DNA from: Flavobacteriaceae bacterium
GTDB lineage: Bacteria > Bacteroidota > Bacteroidia > Flavobacteriales > Flavobacteriaceae
DNA length: 64,000 nt
NCBI GenBank assembly: GCA_014075215.1
Contig: CP046177.1
Coordinates: forward strand, 2,914,501 to 2,978,500
Direction of reading: 5' to 3'
Part shown: in pieces, positions 1 to 7,498 of the stretch
How positions within the stretch are numbered: position 1 is the first letter of the stretch
Layout: each line of letters starts with the position of its first letter
Notes under the pieces: generated by a model
The model's database searches: none
The model's input: only the letters and a program-made list of their open reading frames with translations
Told to the model about the DNA's origin: nothing
Program-made: the position numbers and the translations under genes

Positions 1-316
1 GGCTTTAAAGTTTAATCCTTTGTCGCTATCAATCTGGGTAATGTTATAGGCTTTTGCAATAGGCCTGTAGCCTTTCCATTTGTGAGTGATTACTTGAGCC
101 TTTCTATCAATATGCTTAATGAACATATATTGCAACGATTGTGCAGAAAAATCTTTGATGTTTAAAGCATACATACGCTTTACTTTGCCCTGGTCTGTGA
201 ACTCAACAGCAGTAATAGCCTTCTTTTTCTTAGCATCATAACTACGACCTATCTTGTTTTGCTCATAACCACCCAACACAAATTCATCAACCTGTACATG
301 ACCATCCATAGGGTTA
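1..316 (-). pseudogene. IS1595-family (ISXO2-like) transposase, C-terminal part
   Basis: The minus strand reads through an ISXO2-like transposase core: NPMDGHVQVDEF, then VLGGYEQNKIGRSYDAKKKK, ITAVEFTDQG, and TQIDSDKGLNFKA near the window edge. DEF and the following acidic residues belong to the DDE-type catalytic core of this family. The frame is open to the window start, so the C-terminus lies outside. The N-terminal part of the same gene is at 2909-3288; an IS3 element separates the two halves. Joining the flanks restores SSEN-NPMDG, the expected continuous sequence, which shows this is one gene disrupted by insertion. Confidence 0.85.
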
Positions 317-346
317 TGGATATGCAACAAAAAATGGTACAAAAGG

Positions 347-851
347 TTAAGCTACATTTTTGATTTGATATAATTTTTCAAATTCGATGATATTTTTGTA
401 ACCAAGAGCAGAATGTCTTCTGTATCTGTTGTACCAAGTTTCTATGTATTCAAAGACTTTAATTTGAAGACTTTTGTTGGATATAAACTTATTGTCTATC
501 ATTAGTTCTGTTTTGATTGTTTTAAAAAAAGATTCAGCTACTGCATTATCCCAACAGTTTCCTTTTCTACTCATACTGGGTGTTACATGATAACTTTTAA
601 GGATATTAACAAACGCATGAGATGCGTATTGTACACCTCGATCAGAATGAAAAATCATACCTTCACAAGGCATTCTGTTGTTTACAGCCATTCTCCATGC
701 AGCAATGATAGTTTGTCTTGCTTTGAGTCCATTGCTCAAAGACCAACCAATGACTTTACGATCAAACAGGTCAATAATTACCGTTAAGTACAGCCATCCT
801 TGTGCAGGCTTTAAATAAGGTAATATCAGAAACCCATTTCTGTGCAGCAGC
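347..851 (-). pseudogene. IS3 orfB transposase, C-terminal half
   Basis: This is the C-terminal half of the rve integrase core. Visible motifs include the second catalytic Asp in FHSDRGVQYASHAF and the region with the third acidic residue in GNCWDNAVAESFFKTIKTEL. The stop codon overlaps the terminal inverted repeat. The N-terminal half is at 2183-2590; IS110 separates them. The equivalent uninterrupted gene is at 63231-64000 and gives the pre-insertion sequence, so the break point can be set to about one base. Confidence 0.85.
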
Positions 852-964
852 CTTTAGATTAGCAAATAGAAATAATTACTTAAAATAAAAACATAATAGT
901 TATGATGAAATTTCTTTTTTTGCTTCTTTTTTTCTTTGTTAATAACTCTTATTTTGTTGATAAC

Positions 965-1120
965 CAAAAACACAAAAGAACGGAGTGAACTTTAGCGGCC
1001 AGCTAGCTTTTTAGAGCCATCCCCCGTATTAGTCTCCGTTCTTTTTAAAAGTTACTTAGAACCATATAGAATTTCAGTTTCTGCCCTTATTAAAGGTCTT
1101 AGTTTAAGTAACTATTATTA
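965..1120 (+). ncRNA. Predicted IS110 bridge RNA, copy 1
   Basis: Two long-loop hairpins lie between the element's left end and the transposase. Hairpin 1 has perfect 12-bp arms at 974-985 and 1034-1045 (AAAAGAACGGAG/CTCCGTTCTTTT) and a 48-nt loop. Hairpin 2 has perfect 9-bp arms at 1050-1058 and 1105-1113 (AGTTACTTA/TAAGTAACT) and a 46-nt loop. IS110 elements (IS621 type) are known to make a bridge RNA from this position with a 5' target-binding loop and a 3' donor-binding loop. Loop 2 contains ATAGAAT, matching the element's right end (ATAGAATA), and TAAAGG, complementary to its left end (CCTTTA). Loop 1 resembles the target flanks. Exact RNA ends are not visible; the coordinates are approximate. 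Confidence 0.7.
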
Positions 1121-1138
1121 ATATCTAATTACAAAATT

Positions 1139-2134
1139 ATGAAAACAAATGAAATTATCGGAATCGATGTCAGTAAATTATTAATTGATGTTTGTATCTA
1201 TTCTAAACAAATTGTTCAACAGTTTGAGAACAGTAAATCTGGATTTAAATTAATGCTAAAGTGGAGTTTTAAAAATTCGTCTTTCTCTAAAGAAGAAACC
1301 ATGTTTGTATTTGAACATACAGGAATGTACTCTCATTTATTATCTGTGTCTTTAACTGAACAAAAATTATCTTTTTTCATAGCTTCTGGTTTAGAAATTA
1401 AAAGATCTATTGGTATTGCTCGTGGAAAGGATGACCAAATTGATGCCAAACGCATTGCTCTATATGGGTATCGATTAAAAGAAGAACTTAAACCCAGTAA
1501 GCTACCTAAAAGAAGTATATTACAACTAAAAAGTCTCTTATCTTTAAGGACAAAACTTAACAAACAAAGAGCTGGTTTTAAAGTTACTTTGAAAGAACAA
1601 AAAAGAATTTATAAAGCAAAAGAGTATAAAATAATCTTTGACGTTCAACAAAAAATGATTGCAGAACTAACCAAACAAATACACAAGATTAATACTCAAA
1701 TGCAAGCTATTATTGACCAAAATATAATGTTAAAAGAAACCTATAAACTTGTTACTAGTGTTAAAGGTATAGGAATGCAAACTGCTATAATGATGATTGT
1801 GTTTACTGACAATTTTTCAAAATTTGAAAACTGGAGAAAGTTTGCCTCTTATTGTGGTGTTGCTCCTTTTCCTTACCAATCTGGAACTAGTATTAAAGGA
1901 CGTACAAAAGTCTCTCATTTGGCTAATAAAAAATTGAAAGCAATTATTAATATGTGCGCTATTTCTGCTATACAACATAACCCAGAAATGAAATTATACT
2001 ATCATAAAAGAATAAAACAAGGCAAAAGTAAAATGAGTACCGTTAACATTATTAGAAACAAATTAATAGCAAGAGTGTTTGCCGTTGTCAAACGACAAAC
2101 ACCCTATGTAGATACTTTTAAATTTGCTGCATAA
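1139..2134 (+). CDS. IS110-family transposase (bridge-RNA-guided recombinase type)
   Basis: This is a 331-residue DEDD transposase/recombinase. The N-terminal RuvC-like domain begins IIGIDVSKLLIDV (first catalytic Asp), has FEHTG (Glu) and KDDQIDAKRIA (Asp pair) near residue 100. A coiled region follows at about residues 120-200. The C-terminal Transposase_20 domain has VKGIGMQTAIMM and YCGVAPFPYQSGTSIKG, where the family's catalytic serine lies. The length is normal for the IS110 subgroup. The non-coding region with the predicted bridge RNA is upstream, which is the IS110 rather than the IS1111 layout. The second copy at 46172-47167 has an identical protein, so transposition was recent. Confidence 0.93.
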   Translation: MKTNEIIGIDVSKLLIDVCIYSKQIVQQFENSKSGFKLMLKWSFKNSSFSKEETMFVFEHTGMYSHLLSVSLTEQKLSFFIASGLEIKRSIGIARGKDDQIDAKRIALYGYRLKEELKPSKLPKRSILQLKSLLSLRTKLNKQRAGFKVTLKEQKRIYKAKEYKIIFDVQQKMIAELTKQIHKINTQMQAIIDQNIMLKETYKLVTSVKGIGMQTAIMMIVFTDNFSKFENWRKFASYCGVAPFPYQSGTSIKGRTKVSHLANKKLKAIINMCAISAIQHNPEMKLYYHKRIKQGKSKMSTVNIIRNKLIARVFAVVKRQTPYVDTFKFAA

Positions 2135-2182
2135 ATTAGTAAAAATAATATCTCAACTTTTACTTGTTTTTATCATAGAATA

Positions 2183-2590
2183 CGGTAGCTTTAAAATCTC
2201 TATCCAATACATTATCAGCTACTGGATATTGATGCTTAGAATCTGTCGTGACAACAAATTTCTTTTTACGAACTGCTTTAATCCCGTGTTTTTTCATCAA
2301 TCGTGCTACCCTAGACCTAGATACTTTAAACCCTTTAGCTTTGAGTTCCTCTGTAATTCTAGGACTTCCATAAGTAGATTTACTTCGCTCACAGATACGG
2401 TGAATCTCAGAGAGTAGCATACGATTTTTTCCATCTCTATCTGATGGAACATAATTCTTACTCCTGTAATAACTGTTTCTACTAATTTTAAAAATTTTAC
2501 ACATCTTCCCAACCGGATATTCTCTACTGTAATCTTTGATAAATTTCAATACTTCCGATCGCTCTTGGAGAAGATGCTCACGGCCTTTTT
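2183..2590 (-). pseudogene. IS3 orfB transposase, N-terminal half
   Basis: This is the HTH_21 and first part of the integrase domain: KFIKDYSREYPVGKMCKIF, then YGSPRITEELKAKGFKVSR and RLMKKHGIKAVRKKKF. orfB is read in the -1 frame relative to orfA; the A6G run near 2584-2595 (minus strand) is the likely programmed slippage site, as in other IS3 elements. The frame runs into IS110 sequence at 2182. Confidence 0.85.
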
Positions 2591-2845
2591 TAAGATATCC
2601 CGCTCCATGGTAACATCCTTGAGCTGTTTACGTAATCGCTCTAACTCTTTCTGATCTTCTGTGAGTTGTTTGACGCCATTACCGCTAAAAGCTAAATCAG
2701 GACGCTGTTCTAATTCTCTACGCCATCTGTAAATAAGATCTGCACTGATTCCCAATTCCATGGCAATCTGCTTTGTGTTACCTCGTACATTGCTTAATTC
2801 TACTGCTTTAATTTTAAACTCTTTACTGTATTTTCTTCGTTTCAT
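2546..2845 (-). CDS. IS3-family transposase orfA
   Basis: This 99-residue protein has an N-terminal HTH_Tnp_1 domain (RRKYSKEFKIKAVEL, then GISADLIYRWRRELE) and a C-terminal leucine-zipper-like helix from about residue 60 (QKELERLRKQLKDVTMERD). It is nearly identical to the orfA at 62977-63276. Its end overlaps the start of orfB, and ribosomal slippage at A6G would give the OrfAB fusion. orfA itself is intact, but the element cannot make OrfAB because orfB is split by IS110. Confidence 0.92.
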   Translation of the reverse strand: MKRRKYSKEFKIKAVELSNVRGNTKQIAMELGISADLIYRWRRELEQRPDLAFSGNGVKQLTEDQKELERLRKQLKDVTMERDILKKAVSIFSKSDRKY

Positions 2846-2908
2846 ATGGTTAAGTTATTTTAGATAAAATTAGCTTAACTCTTTGTCACTCTAAATGTAG
2901 CAAGTCCA

Positions 2909-3288
2909 GTATTTTCACTAGAAGCCATAGCTTCTCTTACTTTAAGCATAAACAATCGTGCTGTCTTTTCTGTAATACCATAGCGTACACCCATTTGTGT
3001 AGCTGATAAACTCTTGGTGGTAGTTGCCATTTCAAAACAGATAAAAAAGGCTTTTCGTACACCAAATCGCACTCTGTGAAAAATGGTGTTAGCCGTTGGG
3101 CTTTCTGTATCACCACATTTATTGCATGTTCTTGAAAAGTTCTTACGTACTTGGTAACTGGTATTACCACATTTACGACATACATAACCCTCTTTCCACT
3201 TGATTTGACCTAGATATGCTTTGCAATCTACATCTGTTTTAAAGCGTTCAGCGAACTCTAAAAGGTTTTGACCCTTGAAAATTTCCAT
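2909..3288 (-). pseudogene. IS1595-family transposase, N-terminal part
   Basis: This part has the zinc-ribbon N-terminus typical of IS1595 transposases: CRKCGNTSYQVRKNFSRTCN followed by a CGD pair, which makes two CxxC knuckles. Then comes FHRVRFGVRKAFFICFEMAT and a helix-turn-helix-like segment, MGVRYGITEKTARLFMLKV. I prefer the start MEIFKGQNLLEF at 3288 over an in-frame ATG 9 codons upstream. The frame is cut at SSEN by the IS3 element and continues at 1-316. Confidence 0.88.
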
Positions 3289-3324
3289 AAAACCCCTATT
3301 TTTATTGACATACAAGTTATGAAA

Positions 3325-3513
3325 TTATCTACTGACCTCTACAAATTTAATTTTATAATTAGCATCATCATCTATAACCCAAGTACCTATAATTTGTTGT
3401 TGTTGTTGTTCCTGTACTAAAGCGGATTGTTGAAAAAGTAAAAATCCTGCAGTACTAATAAAAAGCAATCCTATTGCTGTTACCCCTATTTTTAATGCTG
3501 CTTTTCTCATCAT
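3325..3513 (-). pseudogene. Truncated small membrane-anchored protein, paralogue of the next gene
   Basis: An N-terminal hydrophobic segment (residues about 9-28, VTAIGLLFISTAGFLLFQQ) is followed by IIGTWVIDDDANYKIKF. The last motif matches the IIGTW...KLEF region of the neighbour at 3569-3979, so the two are tandem paralogues, possibly with a small lipocalin-like domain (a guess from the GTW motif). The reading frame runs into the end of the IS1595 element at roughly 3325-3340 and stops there, so about the last two thirds is lost. The exact element edge is not resolved because its other end is outside the window. Confidence 0.6.
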
Positions 3514-3568
3514 CTTTAAATCATTAAAAAAGGCAGTATATTACAATTGTATTGCCTTTGAATTTATT

Positions 3569-3979
3569 TTATTCTTTAGTAAAATGAAAATAATCTATTT
3601 TAGGTTTAAAACTTGCCAAAGTCATTTTATCATCTCCTAGACTATTTATACCGTATTCAATAATTTCTCCTGTTTCATAAATATCACTATTTACAGTAGT
3701 CAGTTTTATGTGAGTACGCTCTGAACCATTATCAGAAAACCTACTCCCAATAGTATAAGTAAATTCTTCTGTTGTCCCATCTGAAGAATGCCAAAAACAA
3801 GTTCCGCTATTTGTAAACTCAAGCTTTCAATTAGGTGCACTATCGCAAGCCCAAGTACCTATAATATTTTGCTTTCTATCTTGCAACCATTGAGACTGAT
3901 ATATGGTGAACCCTGCTATTAGAATTATTGTTATTATTCCTATAATTTTTAATACTGTTTTATTGATTGTTTTTTTCAT
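3569..3979 (-). pseudogene. Small membrane-anchored protein with in-frame TGA
   Basis: This is a 136-codon frame starting at ATG 3979 with an N-terminal membrane segment (IIGIITIILIAGFTI), then IIGTWACDSAPN-stop-KLEFTNSGTCFWHSS and a C-terminus ending in DYFHFTKE. Codon 51 (3827-3829) is TGA. The paralogue just downstream has Tyr at the aligned position, so an aromatic residue (Trp, TGG to TGA) is the likely ancestral state. The frame is otherwise intact. Function is not known. Either a pseudogene or, less likely, a read-through product. Confidence 0.6.
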
Positions 3980-3991
3980 GATATGTTAATT

Positions 3992-4738
3992 TTAATTACA
4001 TGTTATGGAGTCTTTTATTTTATTGAATAAATTTTTTCTATGTGATGCCCCTTTAGTTTCATCTCCATTTACAAGTTTGGTCACTTTTGCAACTGAAGTA
4101 GAACTACTCATAGCAGGATTTAATTTATCTAATACGTTATTTTTATAAAACCACAAGGCACTGATTACGACAATTTCTTTATCAGAAGCAACCAAGCCCG
4201 GATTGGTAGTAAAATCCAGTGTGCTGCCATACCTGTTTTGATAATATGTAGTAAATTGCTGGTAATTATACCTTCCTGTTAGTTGAAAAATACCACGCCC
4301 TCTGAATTTATAACCGTCTCCGGTATTTGCATTTCCCATTTTATAATCCGGATCCCGATTTGCATCATCATATACATAATTGGCAAATTTTTGTTTGTTT
4401 ACATATACAGATGTAGAATCTCGCTTATAATCATTGGGGTTTGCTTTTGTGGAAGCTGCCGTAGGGCTAGTGACAGGATTAAAGTATTTTTTCCAATACC
4501 CTTTTTTACCAAGTTTAGCCCATTTATAATTCAGATTTTCTTCAAAAGCTTCAAACTCGTCTTTTCCTGCGGGAGCAAAACTACTTTCATGTCCGGCTTG
4601 TGCCAGAAAGTGTTGTAGTTTTTCATCAGTATCAATACCGTAGTCTTTTCCGTGTTTGTTAATAGCATCTGCTATTTCTTCTAAAATATCTTCATCCGTA
4701 TCCGTAAATACTTTTTTAAAATCGGCCAGTAGTTTCGT
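3992..4738 (-). CDS. GH19 family glycosidase (chitinase/endolysin-like), start codon unusual
   Basis: This is a glycoside hydrolase of family 19, which cleaves chitin or peptidoglycan sugar chains. Visible signatures are FLAQAGHESSF, where the first catalytic Glu lies in GHES; FEENLNYKWAKL; and FRGRGIFQLTGRYNYQQF, the conserved GH19 substrate-site motif. There is no ATG, GTG or TTG in frame before the catalytic Glu. The frame opens after a TGA near 4782, and the best start position is ACG at 4736-4738 (ACG AAA CTA CTG), which would be MKLLADFKKVF if ATG. It lies 2 nt after the stop of the upstream gene, so it is part of the 6.8-4.0 kb operon. The internal ATG at 4339 would lose the catalytic part. 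Either an ACG start or a mutated start. Confidence 0.72.
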   Translation of the reverse strand, partial: TKLLADFKKVFTDTDEDILEEIADAINKHGKDYGIDTDEKLQHFLAQAGHESSFAPAGKDEFEAFEENLNYKWAKLGKKGYWKKYFNPVTSPTAASTKANPNDYKRDSTSVYVNKQKFANYVYDDANRDPDYKMGNANTGDGYKFRGRGIFQLTGRYNYQQFTTYYQNRYGSTLDFTTNPGLVASDKEIVVISALWFYKNNVLDKLNPAMSSSTSVAKVTKLVNGDETKGASHRKNLFNKIKDSITCN

Positions 4739-4740
4739 AT

Positions 4741-5253
4741 TTATGTTTGTTCTATATATATGATTTTTGTTATTTCATTAGATGCATTAATATATATAGA
4801 TATAAAATTGTTGCATCCATCACAATATTGATAGACAATACTTCTACTCCCATTTGTTTGTGTATTAAATATAACATTGCCTAAAACACTTATATTATCT
4901 CCAATAGTTACGGTAACTCCTTGTATAGTTATATTCCAATTATTTTTGGTAATTTCAAACCCTCCTAAAATAAGGTGTTCTGTACCTAAATTTCCTGAAA
5001 AGCCAATCTCAAACCCATCATAAGTATAGTAACAAAACTCTCCGTCCGGATCTATATTGCTTTCTTGAATAGTTGCAGGTATTAGGTTTATAAGTTCTAT
5101 TTGATTTCCTTCAGTACCCTGAATATCATCTAATGTGATGTTATTTATTTTAATATTATAAAATTCCGTTTTAGATATAATATTTGACGTTACTTGGCAT
5201 CTTACTAAATTGCTCGTTAGTATTAGCGTTAAAATGAATAATATATTTTTCAT
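4741..5253 (-). CDS. Secreted hypothetical protein
   Basis: This is a 170-residue protein starting at MKNILFILTLILTSNLVRCQ, a Sec signal peptide. Longer in-frame starts upstream overlap the M23 gene and are unlikely. The mature part is rich in Ile, Asn and Thr (TSNIISKTEFYNIKINNITL; IWN-like beta-strand pattern) and contains a late FNTQTNGSRSIVYQYCDG stretch. I recognise no domain. It lies between the M23 peptidase and the GH19 gene on the same strand, 13 nt after the former and 2 nt before the latter. That suggests one transcription unit and perhaps an inhibitor or immunity role against the lytic enzymes; this is inference only. Confidence 0.65.
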   Translation of the reverse strand: MKNILFILTLILTSNLVRCQVTSNIISKTEFYNIKINNITLDDIQGTEGNQIELINLIPATIQESNIDPDGEFCYYTYDGFEIGFSGNLGTEHLILGGFEITKNNWNITIQGVTVTIGDNISVLGNVIFNTQTNGSRSIVYQYCDGCNNFISIYINASNEITKIIYIEQT

Positions 5254-5266
5254 GTTTTTACATTTT

Positions 5267-6772
5267 TTAGTTACAATTTGTATTTGTTTGTGAAACTCCA
5301 TTATCATCAATAGTAGTAGAAAGATAATCTCTTGGGTCAACTAATTTATAATGACTATAGCCCCAAGAATTACTACCGTCATGTTCTCTAACTTCTATAT
5401 GGACATGCGAGTCAACTGTATCGTCTGCAATAGCACTCTTTAGATTCCCTGAATCTCCCTGATATCTGATAATATCTCCTGCTTTTACATAGGTTAAAGG
5501 ATTACTTGTTTGTAATATTCGATTGTTCTTTTGTAAGTGAAAATAAGAAATGAGAATATTTTTACCATTTACAGTGCTATATATTCTGGTATAATAACCT
5601 GCTCCATCTTTATCATATCTGGTAGAGTAAATATATCCATCATACATGGCGAAAATAGGATCACCTTGTTCATTTTTTAAATCTATACCTCCATGTTTCT
5701 TTTTACCTGTGACACCTCCACATGTAGTATCAGCTTTTCTTTTACAACCATATAAAGCCCCTTGAATTCCGGAAACTCCTTTTTGCGGTGCAATTTCAGG
5801 ATTAGGAACCGGATCGCCTTCACAAGGTTTATCTACACATACCCCCTGATAATTCTCTACTTTGCCTTCCGGGCATACACAATTTCCTCCGGCACCCTCT
5901 ACTTTATTGGTATGTGGCGGACATACACAAACACCGTCTATCATCACCTTTCCGCTTCCCGTAGGACATCTGGGGTCTGCGAACTCAACAGGAGCCGTAA
6001 GCGTTGTATCTCCATCACCACCGGAGTTTCCTCCTCCGCCACCGCCTCCAATAAGCTGATCTCCTCCGGAGCCATCATCTCCTCCGGAGCCATCATCTCC
6101 TCCCAACGGGCCTCCCACAGGACTGTCCGGAACACCGTAGTTCTCACAATGTGAAAAATCTATATATAACAGCGGACTACCGCTACAATAGGTAAACCCA
6201 TCGTTTTGCAAAACCGGCCAGTGTCCGTCCGCATTGCCTCCCAAATTACACCGGTCATATACCAAAATACCGTCACAAGGACCGCTACCCGTACCACCAC
6301 CGTCATTCGGAAAAACCCAATCAAAAGCATCTCTGGAAGACAGGTTGAGGCCTTCCAGGCTTAGGTATTCTTCGGAAATCACATACGAAGTAGCTTTTTC
6401 ATACAATGTTTCGGAATCGGTAAGGTCAGTGAACTCATAGGAAACCAAAAAATAGGTAAACACACCATTGTGTTTTTTTACCAAAAAGTTTTCAAAATCA
6501 GAAGTTTCCAAAACAGGGCTTTCTGTCTGAAATGTCCAGGTAATGACATCGTCTATGACAATTCTGTTAATCTCATCGGTAAAAATGGTGAGGCCTGCTG
6601 CAACCTCAGTAGCACTTCTGCTGTAGATGCTTTGTAGCGAGTGCTTAGAAAATCGTCTTTCAATCAGAGGTAAAGAGGGTTTTATTTCCTTGTCTGCAAG
6701 TAGTTCCCGGTAAGTTATTTTCGTTAAGGAATACTTGAGCTTGTTAGAGGTAACGGTGTTCTGAGGGTTCAT
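5267..6772 (-). CDS. M23 family metallopeptidase; signal peptide separated by in-frame TGA
   Basis: The C-terminal third is a LytM/M23 zinc endopeptidase domain: KKHGGIDLKNEQGDPIFAM holds the first His and Asp ligands, and DSHVHIEVRE the HxH ligand pair. The N-terminal 150 residues are a domain I do not recognise, followed by a Gly/Asp-rich linker (residues about 215-250) and a Cys-rich segment (CVCPPH, CVCPEG). The frame extends upstream to ATG 6862, encoding a lipoprotein-like signal (hydrophobic run ending LWNC), but a TGA at 6782-6784 interrupts it two codons after the Cys. From ATG 6772 the product would lack an export signal. Probably a recently inactivated peptidoglycan hydrolase lipoprotein. 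The GH19 gene follows in the same direction. Confidence 0.78.
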   Translation of the reverse strand: MNPQNTVTSNKLKYSLTKITYRELLADKEIKPSLPLIERRFSKHSLQSIYSRSATEVAAGLTIFTDEINRIVIDDVITWTFQTESPVLETSDFENFLVKKHNGVFTYFLVSYEFTDLTDSETLYEKATSYVISEEYLSLEGLNLSSRDAFDWVFPNDGGGTGSGPCDGILVYDRCNLGGNADGHWPVLQNDGFTYCSGSPLLYIDFSHCENYGVPDSPVGGPLGGDDGSGGDDGSGGDQLIGGGGGGGNSGGDGDTTLTAPVEFADPRCPTGSGKVMIDGVCVCPPHTNKVEGAGGNCVCPEGKVENYQGVCVDKPCEGDPVPNPEIAPQKGVSGIQGALYGCKRKADTTCGGVTGKKKHGGIDLKNEQGDPIFAMYDGYIYSTRYDKDGAGYYTRIYSTVNGKNILISYFHLQKNNRILQTSNPLTYVKAGDIIRYQGDSGNLKSAIADDTVDSHVHIEVREHDGSNSWGYSHYKLVDPRDYLSTTIDDNGVSQTNTNCN

Positions 6773-6862
6773 AAAGTCTTCTCATATACAGTTCCATAAG
6801 AACAAAGATAGGCTAAAGACGAAGACCCCGATTTTGATACATGAAGTTTTTTTCATTTTCAT

Positions 6863-7498
6863 GATTTAAAATTGTTTAAATTAGTTAATACGCACCGGTT
6901 TTGCTGTGTTTCATATAAACCACAACTACCGGATAGTTCTTTTTACAGGTATTTTTTGAATGCCTTCATTTCATACCGGAACAATAAATATTTATGTACT
7001 GCCCGGTTTATGCCTTTTTGTTTTATTCAAAAAAAGGCAGTGTTAAAAATCGTACAACAAAACAAGACGTCTGAAAAGGTATGGGGGTTATTAAAATTTA
7101 ACTGCTTTCAATTTTTTTAAGCCATAGCCCTTTTATTTCGTTCATCAAATCAAACCTATAAAAATAATTCTTGATATCCAAATATATATTGAGGATATTT
7201 TTTTCAAAGTCGGAAAATTATAAGATCATTTAGTTCAATTTCAATCATTTTTTAGAAAACTGAAAAAAATTAAAATGAGTTCTTTATACTCATTGATATT
7301 CAATGAATTAAAAGATTGAAGGATTGAAAGATTTCCAAAATGTTCTGATAACCTTTCTTTTAACTTTCTAACTTTTTAAACTTTAAAATATACACAACCC
7401 AAATGCACGACAAAAATTGATGACAGATATCCTAATTTCAACTTTTGTTATGCATGCTGAGCAATTTTTACATGATGTATTAGCCAGAATAAAATAAC
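6863..7498. other. Intergenic region without a recognisable gene
   Basis: About 635 bp between the M23 gene and clpB, both on the minus strand. It holds only short open frames with no recognisable product. Its right part (about 7288-7384) contains an A-rich TTGAAAGATT-type repeat with relatives at 21.1 and 32.8 kb. I see no tRNA, no clear clpB terminator hairpin, and nothing else I can support. Confidence 0.4.
7288..7384. repeat. Dispersed A-rich intergenic repeat, copy 1
   Basis: The left part is built of ATTGAAxGATT units (for example GATTGAAGGATTGAAAGATT); a C/T-rich right part ends CTTTTTAAACTTTAAAA. The same order of motifs is found at 21078-21178 and 32788-32872, and the right part alone near 10118-10144 and 56768-56790. 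The copies are diverged. Likely a degenerate intergenic repeat of unknown role. Confidence 0.4.

Larger units (their letters stand above)
852..2182 (+). mobile_element. IS110-family element, copy 1 (about 1331 bp)
   Basis: The boundaries come from two comparisons. The copy at 45885-47215 appears identical over the whole element and diverges sharply outside it. The uninterrupted IS3 orfB at 63.6 kb and the threonine aldolase reading frame give the empty sites. Both insertions are at C^GG with no longer target duplication, and a single C is shared between element end and target. There are no terminal inverted repeats, as usual for IS110. Layout: 287 bp non-coding left end, transposase at 1139-2134, short right end. 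Confidence 0.9.
317..2908 (-). mobile_element. IS3-family element, copy 1, interrupted by IS110
   Basis: This is a two-ORF IS3-family element on the minus strand: orfA at 2546-2845, and orfB split into 2183-2590 and 347-851 by the IS110 copy at 852-2182. The ends are imperfect inverted repeats of about 37 bp, both starting TGGA at their outer edge and ending TTAAGCT inside (plus-strand positions 317-353 and 2872-2908). The left end was placed by comparison with the second copy at 62914, which shares the outer sequence. It is inserted in an IS1595 transposase gene. The target duplication is ambiguous: a 3-bp ATA or an imperfect TAC/TAA fits, depending on one or two bases at the edge. Confidence 0.85.

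Noticed and set aside
3992..4738. Prophage indicated by the GH19 endolysin-like gene
   Set aside because: No capsid, tail, integrase or holin genes are nearby; the neighbours are exported proteins and IS elements.
5762..6154. Long open frame on the plus strand opposite the M23 gene
   Set aside because: It is the antisense shadow of the Gly-rich linker and Cys-rich part of the M23 protein; composition is low-complexity and no domain is seen.
6872..7120. 82-residue open frame on the plus strand downstream of clpB
   Set aside because: Composition (many Phe, Tyr, Cys, no family pattern) and lack of context suggest a chance frame in AT-rich intergenic DNA.
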